This document shows, in pieces, positions 17,532 to 29,064 of a stretch of 64,000 bases of DNA. Source of the DNA: Xylocopilactobacillus apicola. Lineage in GTDB: Bacteria; Bacillota; Bacilli; Lactobacillales; Lactobacillaceae. Below the pieces are notes generated by a model. That model was not told where the DNA came from. It made no database searches and saw nothing but the letters and a program-made list of their open reading frames with translations. Where the stretch lies: contig NZ_AP026802.1 of the NCBI RefSeq assembly GCF_033095985.1, forward strand, positions 1,488,001 to 1,552,000, read 5' to 3'. The position numbers and the translations under genes were made by a program. Positions within the stretch are counted from its first letter, which is position 1. Each line of letters starts with the position of its first letter.

Positions 17532-19379
17532 ATTAGTAATTTACAAAAATTTTGGATCGTTTTAGGTATTGGAGCCACAGCTTTAATTTTAACATTCGGC
17601 TTTAAAATGGCCATTTGGGCCAATATTTTAATTAGCATTGCTGGTGCAATCATTGCATTTTCGATGTTAATTGAAATGATTAAAGTTTTAAAAAGCGGAA
17701 ATTTCGGAGTTGATCTTTTAGCGATCATCTCAGTTACTGCCACAATCATCGCTCAAGATTACTGGGCAGCACTAATCATCTTGATAATGTTGACTGGGGG
17801 CGATTCACTTGAAGATTTTGCCAGCAAAAAAGCAAGTGCAGATCTATCGATGCTTTTAGATAATTCACCGAAGGTTGCCCACATTATCACAGATAATACG
17901 ATTAAAGATGTTGCAGCCGATGAAGTACCTGTTGGCTCAACCATCTTAATCAAACCTGGCGAAGTCGTCCCCGTCGACGGAATTATTAGCGAAGGAACAA
18001 GTAGTTTTGATGAATCCAGTATGACTGGAGAATCTCTTTTAATTAAACGTTCAATTGGTGACCATTTAATTTCAGGCGCGCTAAATACGGATCGGCCAGT
18101 GAATCTCAAAACCGAAAAATTAGCGCAAGATTCTCAGTACCAAACCTTGGTAAACTTAGTTAAAACAGCAAATTTAAAACCAGCTCGCTTTGTTAGATTA
18201 GCTGATCAATATGCTTTACCATTCACCATTATTTCGATTTTAATTGGGGTTATTGCCGCAATAATTGCAAAAGACCCGCACCGTTTCGTCCAAGTCGTCG
18301 TAGTTGCTTCACCCTGCCCTTTAATTTTGGCAGCACCTGTCGCAATTGTGTCAGGCATGAGTCGAGTAACTCGCCACGGAATTATTTTGAAAACTGGTAC
18401 AGCACTAGAGAAGTTGGCAAAAGCCAAATCTGCTTATTTTGACAAAACTGGAACTCTCACCCAAGGTGAATTAGCTGTCAAAGACTTGGTTTCAACAAGC
18501 AATTTAACAAAGCCACAGTTAGTTCAACTATTTTATAACCTTGAGATTAATTCTAACCATGTGATGGGTAAAGCGATCACCAATTATGCTCAGAAAGAAA
18601 AAGCGACTGATTCATTAGAATTTACTGAAATTAAAGAAATCACCGGCCAAGGAATTGAAGCACACTATGGTGAGCAACTAGTAAAGATCGGGGCTCTTAA
18701 TTTTGCTACAAAGAAAGAAAGTGAACTTGCTAAATATGCAGGCAAAAATCTCGAATATTCTCAAGTGTTCCTGTCAATCGATGAAATAGTTAAAGGCTAC
18801 GTTTTGCTTGCTGACCAAATCCGACCCGAAGCACAGATTACCATTAAAGATCTGCAGCAAAATGGAATTAAAAATATTGCCATGATTACTGGAGACCACA
18901 AAGCTACCGCCCAAAAAATTTCTTCTGCACTTCAGATTAGTAAGGTTTATGCCGAATGTCGTCCACAAGATAAAATTCGCTTAATCGAAGATACTCCCAA
19001 AGATGAGCGGCCTTTAATTATGGTTGGCGACGGAGTCAATGATGCTCCTGCTATTGCTGCGGCTGACGTCGGTATTGCAATGGGCGCAACAGGAGCAAGT
19101 GCTGCCTCGCAAACTGCTGATGTTGTAATTGTAAAAAATGATCTACATACAATTCTAAATGCAATCGAAATCTCACGCTACACAATGAAAATAGCCCGTG
19201 AATCGGTAATGATTGGAATTGTAATCTGTATTGTCTTAGAGCTGATTTGTGCAACTGGGGTCGTTCCAGTCATCATCGGAGCACTTTTACAAGAAGTTGT
19301 CGATACCGCTTCAATTCTCTGGGCTTTAAGAGCAAGAGTCAGCAAAGAAAAGCTAAAAAAAGCTTCATTGGCTTCTTAA
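17532..19379 (+). CDS. Heavy-metal-exporting P-type ATPase (P1B, SPC motif)
   Basis: A P1B ATPase without N-terminal CxxC or His-rich metal-binding domains. It has the intramembrane SPC motif in SPCPLILAAP, the actuator TGES, the phosphorylated Asp in DKTGTLTQG, the HP-like SNHVMGKAI segment and GDGVNDAPA. SPC plus absence of an N-terminal domain is typical of P1B-4 type exporters (PfeT/ZosA/FrvA: Fe(II), Co, haem), and the PerR-like operator supports iron export. The first ATG is at 17607, but 25 codons upstream are in frame and complete the first membrane helix. No ATG/GTG/TTG occurs there; an ATT at 17532, 11 bases after AGAGGGG, is the best candidate start. The alternative product begins at 17607 (590 residues). 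Confidence 0.88.
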   Translation: MSNLQKFWIVLGIGATALILTFGFKMAIWANILISIAGAIIAFSMLIEMIKVLKSGNFGVDLLAIISVTATIIAQDYWAALIILIMLTGGDSLEDFASKKASADLSMLLDNSPKVAHIITDNTIKDVAADEVPVGSTILIKPGEVVPVDGIISEGTSSFDESSMTGESLLIKRSIGDHLISGALNTDRPVNLKTEKLAQDSQYQTLVNLVKTANLKPARFVRLADQYALPFTIISILIGVIAAIIAKDPHRFVQVVVVASPCPLILAAPVAIVSGMSRVTRHGIILKTGTALEKLAKAKSAYFDKTGTLTQGELAVKDLVSTSNLTKPQLVQLFYNLEINSNHVMGKAITNYAQKEKATDSLEFTEIKEITGQGIEAHYGEQLVKIGALNFATKKESELAKYAGKNLEYSQVFLSIDEIVKGYVLLADQIRPEAQITIKDLQQNGIKNIAMITGDHKATAQKISSALQISKVYAECRPQDKIRLIEDTPKDERPLIMVGDGVNDAPAIAAADVGIAMGATGASAASQTADVVIVKNDLHTILNAIEISRYTMKIARESVMIGIVICIVLELICATGVVPVIIGALLQEVVDTASILWALRARVSKEKLKKASLAS

Positions 19380-19411
19380 AAAGTTTACCGTTTGGTAAGC
19401 TTTTTTTCTTG
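19380..19411 (+). terminator. Terminator of the metal ATPase gene
   Basis: AAGTTTACC and GGTAAGCTT pair over nine positions with one G-U wobble around a GTTT loop, followed by a T run. It starts right after the stop codon. Confidence 0.75.
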
Positions 19412-19520
19412 GATATGGTAAAATAAAAACTAAGTCGATTAAATTATCACTTAGTGATCAATCCCACACTAGTTCATAACACAAAAATTGTTCCTAGTAG
19501 CAATTTGAGAGGGTTATAAA

Positions 19521-19880
19521 ATGAAAAAAGAACCGAATTGCGTTTTTTGTCAGAAAAAATCAGCGGATTTTATTTTAGAAAATAATTTAGCAGCTGCTTT
19601 TTGGGATCTTCATCCCATTAATCCTGGACACTTACTGATCATCCCCAAAAATCATCGTTCTAATTATTTTAAACTGACCAGAGACGAATTAGAAGAAATC
19701 AATGAACTGATATTTGCAGCTAAGAAATTACTTGACGAAAAATATCAACCTGCAGGCTATAATTTGCTCTCTAATAATGGTCATTATGGTGGTCAATCAA
19801 TTATGCATTGTCATATTCACGTCATCCCTCGTTACCCTAATGACGGATTATTTATGCCTAAACCAAGGAGAAAAAATTGA
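19521..19880 (+). CDS. HIT family protein
   Basis: A 119-residue histidine-triad protein with His96-x-His98-x-His100 in HCHIHVIPRY. The N-terminal NCVFC zinc-like pair and the DLHPINPGHLLIIPKNH block near 29-45 are typical of bacterial Hint/HIT nucleotide phosphoramidases that hydrolyse AMP-linked substrates. A GAGGG lies 8 bases before the ATG. The stop codon shares bases with the likely TTG start of a broken acetyltransferase gene. Confidence 0.88.
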   Translation: MKKEPNCVFCQKKSADFILENNLAAAFWDLHPINPGHLLIIPKNHRSNYFKLTRDELEEINELIFAAKKLLDEKYQPAGYNLLSNNGHYGGQSIMHCHIHVIPRYPNDGLFMPKPRRKN

Positions 19881-20290
19881 AAACTACTAGTACCTGCACT
19901 TTAAAGCAAGCCGAACAACTGATGAAAGAAATCCAAGCTTTTGACCATACTTTCCAGGGACCGTATCTAAGCATATTTTAAAGAATGTTTTGGCCGCAAA
20001 AGGTGATACATTTGTCGGATTTGCGATGCTTTACGCCGACGAAGAACCTAATAGTTCAGTAGAGATCTGCCTTAACGTTGCTCCAAAATTTCGATATCAA
20101 GGTATGTCCACTGAAATTTGGAACTAAATTTATTCAAAAGTTTCTCACAGTTCTCGAAAAACGCCAAGATCTTCCTTTTGTTCTGGCGGTTGATCAAAAC
20201 AATTTCACAGCACCCACCATGTCTATCAAAAAATCGGATTTACTAATCACTCCATTAACCAAAAAAAGCAGTCAACCGCCAACAATTTAG
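19877..20290 (+). pseudogene. GNAT acetyltransferase pseudogene
   Basis: After a TTG that overlaps the HIT stop, the frame reads about 34 residues and stops. A second frame then gives GDTFVGFAMLYADEEPNSSVEICLNVAPKFRYQG, which is the GNAT core ending in the RxxG-type acetyl-CoA loop. A third frame continues with FIQKFLTVLEKRQ and AVDQNNFTA. Moving one further base restores HHVYQKIGFTNHS, the typical GNAT C-terminal YxKxGF motif. At least three frameshifts therefore break the gene. Confidence 0.75.
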
Positions 20291-20312
20291 TTAGCGTGAC
20301 TGCCTTTTTTTA
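20262..20312. terminator. Convergent terminator between GNAT remnant and rpoC
   Basis: GCAGTCA and TGACTGC form a 7-bp stem with partial inner pairing. An A run precedes it and a T run follows, so it can stop both the plus-strand HIT unit and the minus-strand rpoBC operon. Confidence 0.75.
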
Positions 20313-23300
20313 TTCGTAATTATTTGGTGCTTTGTCGTTTTTAATCTTTTCGTATAGATTTTCTTCCGACTTATATTTCTTTTCTAATTCATTAACTGTC
20401 TGTTCTTCAGCTTGAAGTGGAACATCAGCAACTGGTTCCATATCTTGGTAGCGTTTCATTCCAGTACCAGCTGGGATCAACTTCCCAATAATGACATTTT
20501 CTTTCAAACCAATTAACGGATCATTCTTGCCTCGAATAGAAGTATCAGTTAAGACTCTTGTTGTTTCCTGGAAGGATGCAGCAGACAAGAAACTATTTGT
20601 TTCCAAAGCTGCTTTTGTAATCCCAAGGAGAACTGGCCGAGCAGTAGCTGGCACTTTACCAGACTTAATAGTCGCAGCATTTTGATCTTCGAAATCACTA
20701 ATGTCCATTAGAGTTCCTGGCAAAATATCTGTATCGGCTGGATCCATAACTCGGACTTTTCTTAACATTTGGCGAACCATTACTTCCAAATGTTTATCGG
20801 AGATATCAACACCCTGCATACGATAAACCTTTTGGACTTCTGCTAATAAATAAGCTTCAGTGGATGCAGTATTTTTCGTTTGTAGTAAATGTTTTGGATC
20901 AATTGATCCACCTGTTAAACGATCTCCTCGTTCTACGACGTCGCCTTGCGCTACTGCAAGACTTGCAGTATATGGAATCGTGTAAGTTTTTTCCTCATCG
21001 TTGTTGTGTACAACGATTTCTCTGGTATGAGTAGCTGGATCTTCGTTAATTGCCGTGATCGTTCCACCAACTTCAGTGATTGTTGCCTGTCCTTTAGGAT
21101 TACGAGCTTCAAAAATTTCTTCAACCCGGGGAAGACCTTGAGTGATATCTTCACCACCTGCAACCCCACCAGTATGGAAGTTACGCATCGTCAGCTGAGT
21201 TCCGGGTTCACCGATTGACTGAGCTGCAACAGTTCCCACTGCTTCACCTACTTCAACTGAGGTTCCCGTTGCCAAGTTACGTCCATAACACATCCGACAA
21301 ACTCCGTGGCGAGTCTTACAAGTGAACAGTGAACGAATCGTAACACTCTCAACATTATGATCGATCAACATCTGAGATTTTGCTTCATCTAAGAAAACAT
21401 TCTTACCGACCAATTTCTTGCCGGTCTCAGGATCAAAAACAGTTTTCATTGTGTAACGTCCAAGAAGACGATCATACAATGGTTCAATTATTTCATTGCC
21501 TTCAGTAATTGCTGAAACTTCAACACCACGATCAGTTCCACAATCGTCTTCTCTTACAATCACATCTTGAGCTACATCAACCAAACGACGAGTTAAGTAA
21601 CCCGAGTTTGCTGTTTTCAAAGCCGTATCGGTCATTCCTTTACGAGCACCGTGAGTAGACATGAACATTTCCAAAACGCTCAAGCCTTCTCGGAAATTCG
21701 AAGTAACCGGTACTTCCATCATCCCGCCGTTAGGAGCAGCCATCAAACCACGCATCCCAGCGAGCTGCGTAAAGTTAGAAATATTACCACGAGCACCAGA
21801 ATCACTCATCATCGAAATTGGATTTTTCTGATCAAAAGAAGCCATCAATTTATCCTGAATTTCATCTTTAGCATCATTCCAAACACCAATAACTCGATCA
21901 TGGCGCTCCTCTTCAGTGATCAAACCACGTCTAAATTGATTAGAAATAGTTTCAACCTTCTTATGAGCACCTGCAACGATTCGTTTTTTGTCCTTTAAAT
22001 TGGTGATGTCAGCTACTCCCACCGTTATTCCTGAATTAGTAGCTTGTGTGTAACCCAAAGTCTTCATGTCATCCAGAAGATCGGTGGTCCGCTGAACTTT
22101 ATAAATCTTAAAAACTTCGGCAATGACATCACTCAAGAATCCCTTTTTAAAAGGCCCAACTAATTCGCGCGCAGCAAGAATTTCATTAATATCTTCCCCT
22201 TTTTTCAAGAAAAACTTTTCAGGAACTCCATGAACCAAATTTTCATTTGTTGGCTCATTGAGATAAGGGAAATCTTTAGGCATAATCGAATTGAAAATTA
22301 ACTTACCGATCGTAGTAAGCAAAATTTCATTTTGCTGTTTCTTCGTAAACGGTTTGTCTGGCATCGATGAGACTGCAACACCAACTCGAGTATGCAGACT
22401 AACCACTCCATTTTGAAAAGCCAGCATTGCTTCATTAGTATTCTCAAAAATACTACCTTCGCCCTCACGACCATTCTCTTCAATCGTTAAATAATAATTC
22501 CCTAAAACGATATCCTGAGAAGGACTAACGATTGGTTTACCGTCTTTTGGCGCCAAAATATGGTGAGCCGCTAACATTAACAATCTAGCTTCTGCCTGAG
22601 CTTCATCAGATAAAGGAACGTGAACCGCCATCTGATCACCATCAAAATCGGCATTGTAAGCTTCACAAGCCAACGGATGTAACCGAATCGATTTACCTTC
22701 AACTAAGACAGGTTCAAAAGCTTGGATTCCCAAACGGTGCAACGTGGGAGCCCGATTCAAAAGAACAGTTCTTTCTTTAAGTACATCCTCTAAAATATCC
22801 CAAACTTCATTGTCTTGGCGATCAATCATCCGGCGGGCACTTTTCACATTAGAAGCTAATTCGCGTTGAACCAATTCACTCATGACAAATGGTTTAAATA
22901 ACTCAAGCGCCATCGTCCTTGGCAAACCACATTGAGAGAACTTCAACGTTGGTCCAACATCAATAACTGAACGCCCTGAATAGTCAACACGTTTTCCCAG
23001 CAAGTTCTGACGGAAACGTCCTTGCTTCCCTTTAAGCATATGACTTAATGACTTCAATGGCCGGTTTCCTGGACCTGTAACTGGACGACCTCTTCGACCA
23101 TTATCAATTAATGCATCAACAGCTTCTTGGAGCATCCGCTTTTCATTTTGCACAATGATTCCTGGTGCATTAAGTTCTAACAATTTCTTGAGTCGATTAT
23201 TTCGATTAATTACCCTTCGATATAAATCATTTAAGTCACTAGTAGCAAATCTGCCGCCTTCAAGCTGAACCATCGGTCTAAGATCTGGTGGAATTACCGG

Positions 23301-24104
23301 AATCGCATCCATTACAACCCACTCAGGATGATTCCCAGACTTCAAGAAGGCTTCTAGAATGTCCAAACGTCTGATATCTCTAACACGTCGTTGACCACTA
23401 GCTTCTTTTAATTCTTGTTTTAATTCGGCAACCGATTTTTCTAAATCAACATTTCTCAGCAGATCTTTAATCCCTTCGGCTCCCATTTTAGCTAAGAAAG
23501 CATCTTTACTTTCAAAGCTATGGGCACCGAATTTTTGAAAAGCTTTCATGTAATCATCTTGTGATAAAAGCTGACCAGCCTTTAAATCCGTTTCTAGCGG
23601 ATCGGTTACAATCTTATAAAATTCAGCCTTCTTATCCCGATATTCGCGCTCAGTTAAAATTTGTTTCTCTTCTAAAGTAGTTTTGCCTGGCTCAATTACA
23701 ATGTAAGCTGAAAAATAAATTACTTCTTCTAAAACGCGCGGAGAAACATCAAGAATTAACCCGATCCGAGATGGAATTCCCTTAAAATACCAAATATGAG
23801 TAACAGGAGCTGCTAACTCAATATGTCCCATTCGTTCGCGACGAACCTTGGAACGCGTAACTTCAACGCCACAGCGATCACAAACAATTCCCTTATAGCG
23901 GATCCGTTTGTATTTACCACAGGCACATTCCCAATCCTTTGTTGGACCAAAAATCCGTTCATCGAATAAGCCATCTCGTTCAGGCTTTAAAGTTCGATAA
24001 TTGATCGTCTCGGGTTTTTTGACCTCACCATAAGACCAACTTCTAATCTTATCCGGTGATGCAAGACCGATCTGCATACTGTCAAATTTATTAACATCAA
24101 TCAA
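20310..24104 (-). CDS. rpoC: DNA-directed RNA polymerase subunit beta'
   Basis: The 1264-residue beta' subunit. The N-terminal zinc ribbon is [23 protein letters not shown] near 60-82, and [12 protein letters not shown] near 460-471 holds the three catalytic magnesium-binding aspartates. Later regions include [20 protein letters not shown] (rim/trigger-loop area), the second zinc site [13 protein letters not shown] near 935 and the conserved [28 protein letters not shown]. Translation starts at a TTG directly after the rpoB stop, with AAAGGAG inside the rpoB end. A hairpin terminator shared with the converging GNAT remnant follows the stop. Confidence 0.98.
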   Translation of the reverse strand: MIDVNKFDSMQIGLASPDKIRSWSYGEVKKPETINYRTLKPERDGLFDERIFGPTKDWECACGKYKRIRYKGIVCDRCGVEVTRSKVRRERMGHIELAAPVTHIWYFKGIPSRIGLILDVSPRVLEEVIYFSAYIVIEPGKTTLEEKQILTEREYRDKKAEFYKIVTDPLETDLKAGQLLSQDDYMKAFQKFGAHSFESKDAFLAKMGAEGIKDLLRNVDLEKSVAELKQELKEASGQRRVRDIRRLDILEAFLKSGNHPEWVVMDAIPVIPPDLRPMVQLEGGRFATSDLNDLYRRVINRNNRLKKLLELNAPGIIVQNEKRMLQEAVDALIDNGRRGRPVTGPGNRPLKSLSHMLKGKQGRFRQNLLGKRVDYSGRSVIDVGPTLKFSQCGLPRTMALELFKPFVMSELVQRELASNVKSARRMIDRQDNEVWDILEDVLKERTVLLNRAPTLHRLGIQAFEPVLVEGKSIRLHPLACEAYNADFDGDQMAVHVPLSDEAQAEARLLMLAAHHILAPKDGKPIVSPSQDIVLGNYYLTIEENGREGEGSIFENTNEAMLAFQNGVVSLHTRVGVAVSSMPDKPFTKKQQNEILLTTIGKLIFNSIMPKDFPYLNEPTNENLVHGVPEKFFLKKGEDINEILAARELVGPFKKGFLSDVIAEVFKIYKVQRTTDLLDDMKTLGYTQATNSGITVGVADITNLKDKKRIVAGAHKKVETISNQFRRGLITEEERHDRVIGVWNDAKDEIQDKLMASFDQKNPISMMSDSGARGNISNFTQLAGMRGLMAAPNGGMMEVPVTSNFREGLSVLEMFMSTHGARKGMTDTALKTANSGYLTRRLVDVAQDVIVREDDCGTDRGVEVSAITEGNEIIEPLYDRLLGRYTMKTVFDPETGKKLVGKNVFLDEAKSQMLIDHNVESVTIRSLFTCKTRHGVCRMCYGRNLATGTSVEVGEAVGTVAAQSIGEPGTQLTMRNFHTGGVAGGEDITQGLPRVEEIFEARNPKGQATITEVGGTITAINEDPATHTREIVVHNNDEEKTYTIPYTASLAVAQGDVVERGDRLTGGSIDPKHLLQTKNTASTEAYLLAEVQKVYRMQGVDISDKHLEVMVRQMLRKVRVMDPADTDILPGTLMDISDFEDQNAATIKSGKVPATARPVLLGITKAALETNSFLSAASFQETTRVLTDTSIRGKNDPLIGLKENVIIGKLIPAGTGMKRYQDMEPVADVPLQAEEQTVNELEKKYKSEENLYEKIKNDKAPNNYE

Positions 24105-27100
24105 TTATTTTGCGTCTCCTTTCTGGGGCGTTGATTCATCGGTTATGCCAAAGGCCTTTTCAAGGTCTAACGCATCCTTTTCATCACTATTCTTTTCACT
24201 AGGAGCTGGGCGACTATTTTCGCGTTCTCCCTCAATAACTGCTTTTTGAACTGCAATTTCATCAGCATATTTCTGCAACGCGTCAACGACAACATTTTTG
24301 TTCCCGTCTTCGTCCATATCTCTAAGATCAATTTCTGATTTTTGATCATCAAGAACCCTAATATCAAGGCCCAGAGATTGTAACTCTTTAATCAAAACGC
24401 GGAATGATTCTGGCACACTTGGTGCTGGAATTGTCTCACCTTTAACTATTGCTTCGTAAGTTTTAACACGCCCTGTAACGTCATCAGATTTGTAAGTCAA
24501 AATTTCTTGTAAAGTATGAGCCGCACCGTAGGCTTCAAGTGCCCAAACTTCCATTTCACCAAATCTCTGTCCACCAAACTGAGCTTTACCACCCAATGGT
24601 TGCTGAGTAACCAGTGAGTATGGTCCAATCGAACGAGCATGAAGTTTATCATCAACCATGTGAGATAACTTCATATAGTACATGACACCGACCGACACTT
24701 TATTTTCAAAAGGTTCACCGGTTCGACCGTCATAAAGGTAAGTCTTGCCATCTGCGTCCATTCCAGCTTTTCTAACTGTACTCCAAAGATCTTTATCAGT
24801 AACTCCATCAAATACAGGCGTTGCGATATCAATTCCCAATTTTTTAGCAGCTAAACCTAAGTGAAGCTCTAATACTTGTCCAATATTCATACGAGACGGA
24901 ACACCCATTGGTGACAAGAGAATATCAACTGGCGTGCCATCCGGCATAAATGGCATATCTTCTTCCGGTACAACGATTGAAACAGTACCTTTGTTCCCGT
25001 GACGACCTGCCATCTTATCACCAACTTGGATCTTACGTTTTTGAGCCACAAAAACGCGAACCAACATATTAACTCCAGGTGGTAATTCATCTCCAGCTTC
25101 TCTAGTAAAGATTTTAACTTTTTGAATAATTCCATCACCACCGTGAGGAACTCTTAGCGATGTATCACGAACCTCTCGCGATTTCTCACCGAAAATGGCA
25201 TGAAGCAATCTTTCTTCAGCTGACAGTTCAGTCATCCCTTTAGGAGTTACCTTACCAACTAAAATATCTCCTTCACGGACTTCAGCTCCAATTCTGACAA
25301 CTCCTAATTCATCTAAATCTTTAAGAGCATCTTCACCGACGTTTGGAATTTCACGGGTAACTTCTTCCGGTCCTAATTTAGTATCACGAGATTCTGAAAT
25401 GTATTCTTCAATATGAATAGAAGTATAAACATCTTCTTTGACTAAACGTTCTGAAAGAATAATCGCATCTTCATAGTTATACATATTCCAGGTCATAAAT
25501 GCCACCAACGGATTTTGACCTAAAGCTAACTCGCCATTATACATTGCAGGTCCATCTGCAATAATGTCGTTTGCTTCAACGTGCTCGCCTTTTTTTACAA
25601 TTGGCTTTTGGTGATAGTCTTTACCCGCATTTGAACGACGATGAATCATCAAACGATATGTATCAAGACTTTTATCTGCTCTTCTGATCCGGATTTGATT
25701 GGCATCAACATACTCAACAACTCCATCATGTTCAGCTAAAACTGCTAAACCAGAATCATGAGCTGCAACATACTCCATTCCGGTACCAACAATCGGCGCA
25801 TGAGGTTGAATCAAGGGAACCGCTTGGCGCTGCATGTTTGCACCCATTAAAGCCCGGTTGGAATCATCATTTTCCAAAAACGGAATACAAGCTGTCGCGA
25901 CCGCTACTACCTGCTTAGGAGAAACATCCATATAGTCAACATGTTCAGGAGTTGTTTCGATATTATCATCTTTATGACGAGCTAAGACAGTCGGTTCAGC
26001 AAACTCACCATTACTTTTCAAAGGAGAGTTTGCTTGAGCAATCGTATAATTATCTTCTTCATCAGCAGTCAAATAATCGATTTTATCAGTAACTCGGTGG
26101 GTCTTCCAACTCACCCGTCGATATGGAGTCTCAATAAAACCATATTTATTAACTACCGCATAACTTGCTAAACTGTTTATCAAGCCGATATTAGGACCTT
26201 CTGGCGTTTCAATCGGACACATCCGTCCGTAATGGGTATAATGCACGTCCCGTACTTCGTATCCTGCTCGATCACGTGTTAAACCTCCTGGTCCTAAAGC
26301 ACTTAGCCGCCGCTTATGAGTTAATTCTCCTAACGGATTAGTTTGATCCATGAACTGTGAAAGCTGCGATGAACCAAAGAATTCTTTAATTGAAGCAACA
26401 ACAGGTCTAATGTTAACCAGCTGCTGTGGAGTCACGGTCAAAGGATCTTGAATTGACATCCGCTCGCGCACAACCCGTTCCATCCGAGTTAAACCAATTC
26501 TAAATTGATTTTGAAGTAACTCACCAACTGAGCGAATTCGTCTATTACCTAAGTGATCAATATCATCAGTTGTACCGATTCCATAGCGAAGATTTAAGAA
26601 GTAATTAACCGCTGATATAATATCAGCAACTGTCAGTTGATGAACTGACTCTGGAATATTAGCATTCCCAATTAATTCTACGATTTGATCAGGATCGTTT
26701 AAACTGTAAACTTTAATACTTTGAATCACAACTTCGTCTTGTAAGACACCGTCTTGTGAAGGAATAAAAGAACTGGTTTTAAAATCCATTCTCCGCAAAT
26801 AGCGTTTTAAAGGCGTCTTCCCTTCACCTTCTTTACCGTCACCTTCCATCAACTGACGATCAATCTTTGTTCCCTTAGAAGCAATCACTTCTCCTGTATC
26901 AGGATCAACTAAAGTTTCAGCCAAAGTCAAACCAACTAATCGATTTTCTAAAGAGAGTTTTTTATTAATTTTGTAGCGACCAACAGATGCTAAATCATAA
27001 CGTTTTGGATCAAAGAAGCGAGCATACAAAAGTGAGCGAGAACTTTCAGCAGTTTTAGGTTCGCCTGGTCTTAAACGTTCATAAATTTCTTTTAGCGCTT

Positions 27101-27806
27101 CATCAGTTCTTGAATCAGCAGAATTTTTATGAATGTCTTTTTCCATCGTTAACTGAAGTGAATTATCCGAACCAAAAATTTCAGAAATTGTGCTATCAGA
27201 GCCAAATCCAAGCGCCCGAAGTAGAACTGTAATTGGAATCTTACGAGTCCGATCGATTCTAGCATAAGCGATCTCTTTGCTATCTGATTCAAATTCCAAC
27301 CAAGCACCCCGGTTTGGAATCACCGTTGTACCATAATTAACAATGCTATTTTTATCTGTTGAACTACTAAAATAAACGCCAGGGGATCTCATTAATTGAG
27401 AAACAATAACCCGTTCTGCTCCATTAATGATAAATGTTCCTTCTCTGGTCATCATCGGAAAATCACCAAAAAAAACATCCTGCGTTTTAATTTCACCAGT
27501 TTCATTATTGGTTAAACGCAGATTAACATACATTGGCATTGAATAATTAGTATCGCGTTCTCGCGCTTCATCAACTGAATACTTAGGTTCTTTAAAGGAA
27601 TATCCATTATATTCTAATGTCAAAATTCCTTTAAAGTCTTCAATTGGCATTACGTCGTGAAACATTTCATTAATTCCATCGTCCAAAAACCACTTATATG
27701 ATTGAGTTTGAATATCAATCAAATTGGGCAATTTAAGAACATCTTTAATCCGGGAAAAACTTTTCCGTACTTGATGTTTACCGTAACTTACGTTATGTTC
27801 AGCCAT
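24105..27806 (-). CDS. rpoB: DNA-directed RNA polymerase subunit beta
   Basis: The 1233-residue beta subunit. It shows the rifampicin region [30 protein letters not shown], and further on the conserved [10 protein letters not shown], the [20 protein letters not shown] block and the C-terminal [18 protein letters not shown]. The acidic C-terminal tail is short. GAAGGAG precedes the ATG. The operon contains only rpoB-rpoC and is preceded by a 165-base leader with a terminator-like hairpin. Confidence 0.98.
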   Translation of the reverse strand: MAEHNVSYGKHQVRKSFSRIKDVLKLPNLIDIQTQSYKWFLDDGINEMFHDVMPIEDFKGILTLEYNGYSFKEPKYSVDEARERDTNYSMPMYVNLRLTNNETGEIKTQDVFFGDFPMMTREGTFIINGAERVIVSQLMRSPGVYFSSSTDKNSIVNYGTTVIPNRGAWLEFESDSKEIAYARIDRTRKIPITVLLRALGFGSDSTISEIFGSDNSLQLTMEKDIHKNSADSRTDEALKEIYERLRPGEPKTAESSRSLLYARFFDPKRYDLASVGRYKINKKLSLENRLVGLTLAETLVDPDTGEVIASKGTKIDRQLMEGDGKEGEGKTPLKRYLRRMDFKTSSFIPSQDGVLQDEVVIQSIKVYSLNDPDQIVELIGNANIPESVHQLTVADIISAVNYFLNLRYGIGTTDDIDHLGNRRIRSVGELLQNQFRIGLTRMERVVRERMSIQDPLTVTPQQLVNIRPVVASIKEFFGSSQLSQFMDQTNPLGELTHKRRLSALGPGGLTRDRAGYEVRDVHYTHYGRMCPIETPEGPNIGLINSLASYAVVNKYGFIETPYRRVSWKTHRVTDKIDYLTADEEDNYTIAQANSPLKSNGEFAEPTVLARHKDDNIETTPEHVDYMDVSPKQVVAVATACIPFLENDDSNRALMGANMQRQAVPLIQPHAPIVGTGMEYVAAHDSGLAVLAEHDGVVEYVDANQIRIRRADKSLDTYRLMIHRRSNAGKDYHQKPIVKKGEHVEANDIIADGPAMYNGELALGQNPLVAFMTWNMYNYEDAIILSERLVKEDVYTSIHIEEYISESRDTKLGPEEVTREIPNVGEDALKDLDELGVVRIGAEVREGDILVGKVTPKGMTELSAEERLLHAIFGEKSREVRDTSLRVPHGGDGIIQKVKIFTREAGDELPPGVNMLVRVFVAQKRKIQVGDKMAGRHGNKGTVSIVVPEEDMPFMPDGTPVDILLSPMGVPSRMNIGQVLELHLGLAAKKLGIDIATPVFDGVTDKDLWSTVRKAGMDADGKTYLYDGRTGEPFENKVSVGVMYYMKLSHMVDDKLHARSIGPYSLVTQQPLGGKAQFGGQRFGEMEVWALEAYGAAHTLQEILTYKSDDVTGRVKTYEAIVKGETIPAPSVPESFRVLIKELQSLGLDIRVLDDQKSEIDLRDMDEDGNKNVVVDALQKYADEIAVQKAVIEGERENSRPAPSEKNSDEKDALDLEKAFGITDESTPQKGDAK

Positions 27807-27971
27807 TTACACACTCCTTCTAAGTTTCGAAGACTGATTGATCATAAATCTTTAGAAAATCTTAATACTTTTTCACAGTCCGAGAGCAAAAAAAATCCCA
27901 CATACTCAAAAATTTGATATATGTAGGATCACTGTGATGGACAATAGATCAAAACAGCTCTCTATCATTAC
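27807..27971 (-). ncRNA. Structured rpoB leader with intrinsic terminator
   Basis: The leader contains a strong hairpin: ATCCTACATA pairs with TATGTGGGAT (27895-27929, one wobble), with an inner TCAAA/TTTGA stem, followed by eight U residues, about 85 bases after the predicted start. Two further complementarities occur: GAGAGC (27957-27962) with GCTCTC (27882-27887), and TCACAGT (27931-27937) with ACTGTGA (27873-27879). They interleave, so both together would form a pseudoknot around the terminator. This is consistent with an attenuation element; the published Lacto-rpoB leader motif of lactic acid bacteria is a candidate identity that I could not verify. Confidence 0.6.
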
Positions 27972-27977
27972 CGATTC

Positions 27978-28006
27978 ATTTTACCCTAAAATCGGACTTA
28001 TTCCAA
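27978..28006 (-). promoter_or_regulatory. Predicted rpoBC promoter
   Basis: Minus-strand TTGGAA (28001-28006), a 17-base spacer and TAAAAT (27978-27983). The predicted start at about 27971 puts the whole hairpin-T8 element inside the transcript. Confidence 0.7.
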
Positions 28007-28140
28007 TATTTTAACGCAAACAAATCTAAAAAACAAGTAATATTTGAAACATGTGTGATAGAATTGGGTAAGGAATTTCTGGGCGCACCTTAACAATCGG
28101 CAACCAACTCATTTTTAAAGATCGGAGCTTCAATCTTATA

Positions 28141-29037
28141 ATGAAGAAAAACAGAAAAATTATTATGCTAATTGCAGCATTATTAGTACTCCTCTGCCTT
28201 GGTCTGGTCATTTTCGGCATTCCTCATTCAAAAAATGAAAAGGCAAAAAGTTCTCAGCTTCAAATTGTCACTTCAACTGACATATATGCCGACATTACAA
28301 GGCAAATTGTTGGTAAAGAAGGATCGGTCACGGCTATTATAGAAAACCCCAACATCGATCCGCATGATTTTAAGCCGACCACCAAAACGACCAAAGCGGT
28401 AACTCAAGCAGATTTAGTAATCAGCAACGGGCTGGGATATGATAATTGGATCAACCCATTAATTACAAAGCAGAAACATATTGATATTGGAAAAGATGTT
28501 GCTGGCAAAAAGACGGGGGCTAATCCCCACCTTTGGTTTGATCTCGAGATTATCGAAAAATACACTAATAATCTTGCTGATCAACTCGGAAAAATGCAAC
28601 CTGCTCATAAATCTTATTTCACTACTAATGCCAAAAACTATCAAGCTAAATTAAAGAAAGTCGAAGCCAAGGCCAAAAAATCAACCGCAAACCCTGACAA
28701 AAATCAAGTCGACGTCAGTGAACCGCTCTTTGACTATGCTCTAACAAATCTTGGATATAAAATCAATAATCCTAGATTTGCTTTAGCAATCGAGAATGAA
28801 ACTGATCCGTCGCCTAAAGATGCTCAAGCAACAATCGATGATTTCAAAGACCACCGCGTTATCTTTTATGTCCACAATCGACAGGTAGAAAACAATACTA
28901 CAGATACCCTCTTAAAAGAAGCCAAGGCTCAAAAGATCCCGGTCCTTTTCCTAACCGAAATGAAACCCGCGGGTGTTAGCTACCTAGATTGGCAAAACAA
29001 AATTTATGATGAATTGGCAAAAATTTTAAAAAACTAG
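28141..29037 (+). CDS. Zinc/manganese-type ABC transporter substrate-binding protein
   Basis: A 298-residue cluster A-I (ZnuA/PsaA/MntA type) binding protein. Metal-ligand histidines are in NIDPHDFKPT near 78 and NPHLWFD near 137, followed by the ENETDPSPKD region and YVHNRQVENN, which replaces the usual third His/Glu loop. The N-terminus is one hydrophobic helix (about 7-27) without a recognisable lipobox: the only cysteine, in VLLCLG, lacks the small residue before it. The protein is therefore probably anchored by the uncleaved helix. An extended -10 TGATAGAAT lies near 28056-28064. The matching ABC permease and ATPase genes lie 2.3 kb away on the other strand. Confidence 0.8.
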   Translation: MKKNRKIIMLIAALLVLLCLGLVIFGIPHSKNEKAKSSQLQIVTSTDIYADITRQIVGKEGSVTAIIENPNIDPHDFKPTTKTTKAVTQADLVISNGLGYDNWINPLITKQKHIDIGKDVAGKKTGANPHLWFDLEIIEKYTNNLADQLGKMQPAHKSYFTTNAKNYQAKLKKVEAKAKKSTANPDKNQVDVSEPLFDYALTNLGYKINNPRFALAIENETDPSPKDAQATIDDFKDHRVIFYVHNRQVENNTTDTLLKEAKAQKIPVLFLTEMKPAGVSYLDWQNKIYDELAKILKN

Positions 29038-29052
29038 AAGTTCTAGTTTTTT
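29028..29052. terminator. Convergent terminator
   Basis: A 10-bp perfect inverted repeat AAAAAACTAG/CTAGTTTTTT with a five-base loop. It serves the plus-strand binding-protein gene and the minus-strand WxL gene, which end within 30 bases of each other. Confidence 0.85.
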
Positions 29053-29064
29053 TTATTTGAAATT

